From NCBI RefSeq assembly GCF_019059575.1, contig NW_024881539.1, forward strand, positions 1,240,001 through 1,304,000: a stretch of 64,000 nucleotides of DNA. The letters run 5' to 3'. The translations under genes and the position numbers were made by a program. The notes beneath the pieces are model-generated. The model did not search any database. It had not been told where the DNA came from and saw nothing but the letters and a program-made list of their open reading frames with translations. The first letter of the stretch is position 1. Every line of letters begins with the position of its first letter. This DNA comes from Amphibalanus amphitrite. Its lineage: Eukaryota > Arthropoda > Thecostraca > Balanomorpha > Balanidae. Positions 60,546 through 64,000 of the stretch are shown here, piece by piece.

Positions 60546-63167
60546 GTGATAACGTCTCATGTGTTTGAACTTTGATTTAGACAATGGTAGCCACCACTGT
60601 AATTATATGGCATGGCCATATGTGATAAATATTTTATTTTTACCCATCCTGGTCACAACAAAACCTTCAAGCCACAAACTTGTCCTCGTTTATTCATTCA
60701 CTTCTTGACCGCAACCCGATATCCTGTCTGCACGTTTGCCGTAAGTAAACTTCACGTGTATGTGCCCCGCCCCCGTCTCCAGTCTGCAGCCTGTCCTCCC
60801 GTGACATCTCCAGTCCGATCCCCATCCAATACGCCACTGATCTACAGGTATCTTTGACCTACATACTACCGATGAGGTCACTGATCTACTACTGGTGACG
60901 TCACTGGTGCGGATCTGTCCGTCTGCGTGTCCGCCAGTTGTGATCCCCCCGCGGGACATCGTCGCCGCCGCGTGGCTGTCCGGAGCCGGCCTCGTGTCTG
61001 TTGTGCCGACCGGCCGGGTCGTTACCGGTCACGGTCTATATCGGTCGGTCCGCCGCGCCGGTGGGCCCTGTCCTGAGGCACGTCTCATGTCGCCGGCGCC
61101 ATGGCGGCCACGCGGTCAGACTGGTGCGTCTGGGGACGAAGGAGGTGCGCCCACATCGACCGAGAAAGGCGGCCGAGCGCCGCGGCCGGGTGCCGTATTG
61201 ATCTGTCTCTCTCTCTGCCGGCTACCTGTTGCACGCGCCGGCGGCAGGCCGGCGCCGCTCGACAGACTGCCGACGCCACCTGTAGAGCCACTGGCGGTCA
61301 CGTGATACCACCTGTGGAGTGGCGGGCTAACATGTCGATCGGTCACGTGACACAAACGGTGCTTAGCTGAGATCAAGGTTGAGGTCACATGATAATCGAT
61401 GTCTCGCTTGAGCCAAAACAATACTGAATCAGAACTTGTGATGATAAATCGACCCTATTTGTTCGATATCCGCTCTAGGGATACAAAATGTTCAGTTACT
61501 GCCCAATGACGTCAACAATGTAATTAATTATTACATAATTTTATAGGGCAATTAGCACTTAAACCCTAACAACATTGAAACCTTCCAGATGTCAGCTTAA
61601 CACTCACCAGTCAATGCAAGGTCTGCAAGCATGGCGATCTGTTTCCCTTTGGCGGGGCACAGGAGGTCGAAACAAATGGAACGCCATGTTGCCGTGTATT
61701 TGCCGCGACCTTAGGACGGCGCCGGTGCGGCTCGCATTAGCCGCCGAGCGACGGGAAACCGAGCGAGGTGTGGCAATAAACTGCCCCAGAGACTGGTCGA
61801 TGAAGACGCTCGGGGAACACGGAGACAAAGCCGACAAAGGTCCAGTCGCTGTCTGTCGGGCGATAGCTGCAGGCAGCAGCTCGGTCGGACGGTGTCGTGG
61901 GAGTGAAACAGAAACAGACGGCCATTCTGACACAATAAATGCTGACTAGAATAGCTTGAATAACCTGAGGGAAATTGTTTAGTGAGGTCTTGGCAAACAA
62001 AACATTGTCGATCTCGGATCACGATTGTGTCTCCAAATGCCGAAAGAGATACCTACCTGCCTGTCTACTTGAGCATTTACCTACTTGGCATCCTTAAAAA
62101 TCAGCGCAGTTTTTATGGTTTTGCCAAGAGCTGAAAAGCATAAATTTCATCAATAGGTAATGCATGACAAATACTCACATCAGCGACACGAATTTAAAAG
62201 TAATGCTCTCCATCATATCTTGCCAATCCCGTTCTACCTTCCGCTTGCTACAGTATAGGAAGCTGTTTACTGAATAAATCGACTGTCGACCCGCAGCTTC
62301 ACCTATTTTTGAACCAATGGACGCTTCCTCGTCTGTTTGGGGACGGCGCAATTCATTTTGATATGCATTTATAGATTTGCGACAATGTTTCAACTTTTAA
62401 GGTAAATATAGCCGATCGGACGCGACGCTAGCATCTAATTTGCCTCGATGCGGCTTCATCTCGGATGCCTGGGTGTCTGTCTTTGGGATATTTTTTGCCT
62501 CCTTTTTTCCCCTTTTTAGTGCGTGTGAGTAACTTTATGGAAGAACAGTCCCAGTCGCCCAAGGTAGGTAAAACTTCACGTGCTTGATGTCATTCTTAAC
62601 TGCACAAATAGGATATCTTTGATTTTATCAACCTTCAAGTGAACCAGATACCTATACTGTTAAAAAGAGATACTGATAACGTTTGGTGAGCGCCATTATC
62701 ATTGGGTTGATTTTATCGCTAAAAACAAGGTTTCATGCGATTTCTTGTATAAATAGTTAGCTGTCATAAAAACAGTGGTAGCAGTGCACTGATTCACTGA
62801 TCAGTTGTCACTTGGATCTGAGATACTTCGATAAAGACTAGACTATTGTTCACCAAAAGCAGTGCGAATGGAGTGCAGAGTGCTAGACGTTTAGCGCAAG
62901 TGCTGTGCTGCACCGCACGCTTTGTCAGATAGCTATGCCGCTACATAAAAACTCTCAAGAGACCCCGGCACCTGTTTTCTAAGACGCCCATGCCATTTTA
63001 CATGCCAAAATGCTTTATATTCCAGACGTGGCTGCGATGGATTGCTACTGCTTGGGTAAATAGATGACGAAAACACTGACAACAGTGAAAATGTTGCGAT
63101 GGAGTGATATTTCAAGTAAGACAGCCTTGCCTGCAAATGCTGAATTATTGTTTGTTTTTTGAAACAG
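60546..63167. other. Downstream region, GC-rich island 60920-61330, no firm gene
   Basis: The GC/CpG-rich stretch 60920-61330 gives long frames on both strands without any domain, so it may be a promoter or CpG island. A small exon-like segment at 62520-62563 sits between a strong polypyrimidine acceptor (CCTTTTTTCCCCTTTTTAG) and a GTAGGT donor, but belongs to no recognised protein. The rest is AT-rich and featureless. Confidence 0.35.
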
Positions 63168-63271
63168 GATTTCGTCTGCTCTGCCCTGGTCCCTGGAACT
63201 GGATCTTCACGGGACAGCGGGAAAGGTACGCGACCATGGCGCCATCTGTCCCGGACGTAACGTTCACCATA

Positions 63272-63443
63272 GGGTCTGTTCCAGTCGCACTTCCTATAAC
63301 ACCTCTAAACTCCTCCAAGAGCAAGATAGAGGAGGTTGGAGCAAGGCCATCCTTGGCTTTGTAGGGGCTAGAGCTGCCACTGGAACAGGGAAGCAATCTT
63401 GGAGGAGTTTAGAGGTGTTAGGAAGTGCGACTGGAACAGACCC
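63272..63443. repeat. Long inverted repeat (arms about 48 bp, loop 76 bp)
   Basis: Arm 63272-63320 starts GGGTCTGTTCCAGTCGCACT. Arm 63397-63443 is its reverse complement apart from a 2-bp insertion. CGCCATCTGTCC motifs lie outside both arms (about 63239 and 63479), hinting at a larger repeat unit. No target duplication was identified. Confidence 0.85.
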
Positions 63444-63589
63444 AAAGACAAGCAACGAGGCGAGGCACGCAACCACAACGCCATCTGTCCTGTACTTACC
63501 TGGCGTGCGAGGAGACATCAGACAGGTGAGCTGCGCAGTCACAGCGCCACCTGCCCCCGGTCTGGGACGAACAGGAGCTCAGAGGCATG

Positions 63590-64000
63590 GGTGTAACTTT
63601 GTATACTTTCGAGGTCCCATGTGGGACCCCAATGCGAACATTTGGGACCCCAATTGTCATTTTGGGACCCCAATAGTGGAGGCCCCCTAGACGCACCAGC
63701 TACTTTGCAAACGGAGGTCCGATGTTCATATAGAAGGTTCTCTGTATAAATAGGAGGCCCCTTGGACAAATCGGAGGCCCTGTTGGACAAATAGGAGGCC
63801 CCCTGAACAAGTAGGAGGCCCCCTGAACAAGTAGGAGGCCCCCTGAACAAGTAGGAGGCCCCCTGAACAAGTAGGAGGCCCCCGAAAAACAGGAGGCCCC
63901 CTGGAGAAATAGGAGGCTCTCTGGACAAGCAGGAGGCCTCCTGGACACATAGGGGGCCCTAGACAAATAAGAGGCCCCTAGACAAATAGTAGGCCCCATG
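63590..64000. repeat. Minisatellite, 20-bp core unit, running off the window
   Basis: 63620-63680 has TTTGGGACCCCAAT units. From about 63745 the core is AGGAGGCCCCCTGAACAAGT, with four nearly exact copies at 63797-63880 and diverged copies on either side to the window edge. Because the period is 20 bp, all frames cycle and give artefactual ORFs on the minus strand. Confidence 0.88.

Noticed and set aside
60783-60846. Possible RASGRF REM-domain exon (text ending IPIQYATDLQ)
   Set aside because: The splice-like borders are fair but the similarity is a few residues only and the phase does not join to neighbouring candidates.
63700-64000. CRISPR-like regular repeats at the window end
   Set aside because: The 20-bp units are contiguous with no spacers, in animal DNA: a minisatellite.

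Overview
This is eukaryotic (animal) nuclear DNA. It holds two spliced protein-coding genes with GT-AG introns, multi-kilobase introns, microsatellites, a satellite array, LINE, LTR and DNA-transposon sequence, and no bacterial operon structure. Gene content and GC-rich coding exons in a repeat-dense genome suggest an invertebrate, perhaps an arthropod or crustacean; the taxon is a guess.

Genes. (1) Positions 3010-10923 (+): a seven-exon mitochondrial-type quinone oxidoreductase-like protein 2 (MDR family, about 350 aa), complete from ATG to stop, with a poly(A) signal near 11529. (2) Positions 29388-56191 (+): a ten-exon RASGRF homologue carrying PH, coiled coil, IQ and DH domains. It ends in a Ser/Arg/Pro-rich exon with a stop (about 644 aa), so the second PH, REM and CDC25 Ras-GEF domains of vertebrate RASGRF are not present on this model. 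Its sixth intron is 14.7 kb. The two genes share only their orientation; no joint pathway is implied.

Repeats by region. 2.05-2.75 kb: broken Tc1/mariner transposase. 5.06-5.71 kb: 3' end of a LINE, antisense in QOR intron 4. 13.70-13.96 kb: hAT-type MITE made of GAGTCG repeats. 14.6-28.8 kb, between the genes: elements flanked by TTAA, one of which holds a four-level nest (TTAA element > 9.4-kb inverted-repeat element with minisatellite > young Ty3/gypsy-like LTR element > hAT-like element with minisatellite). 32.9 and 35.4 kb: two copies of a 0.47-kb TTAA MITE. 40.1-48.0 kb: an array of a 478-bp satellite. 57.9-60.5 kb: two more TTAA elements. 63.2-64.0 kb: a long inverted repeat and a 20-bp minisatellite running off the window.

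Most notable: the 478-bp satellite array is itself bounded by terminal inverted repeats and a target-site duplication, and switches orientation near 46.84 kb. It therefore looks like a foldback-type transposon whose unequal arms are a satellite with a 3-mer higher-order repeat. Both this satellite and the TTAA elements are packed with AGGTCA, the nuclear-receptor half-site. No tRNA, rRNA or CRISPR was recognised.
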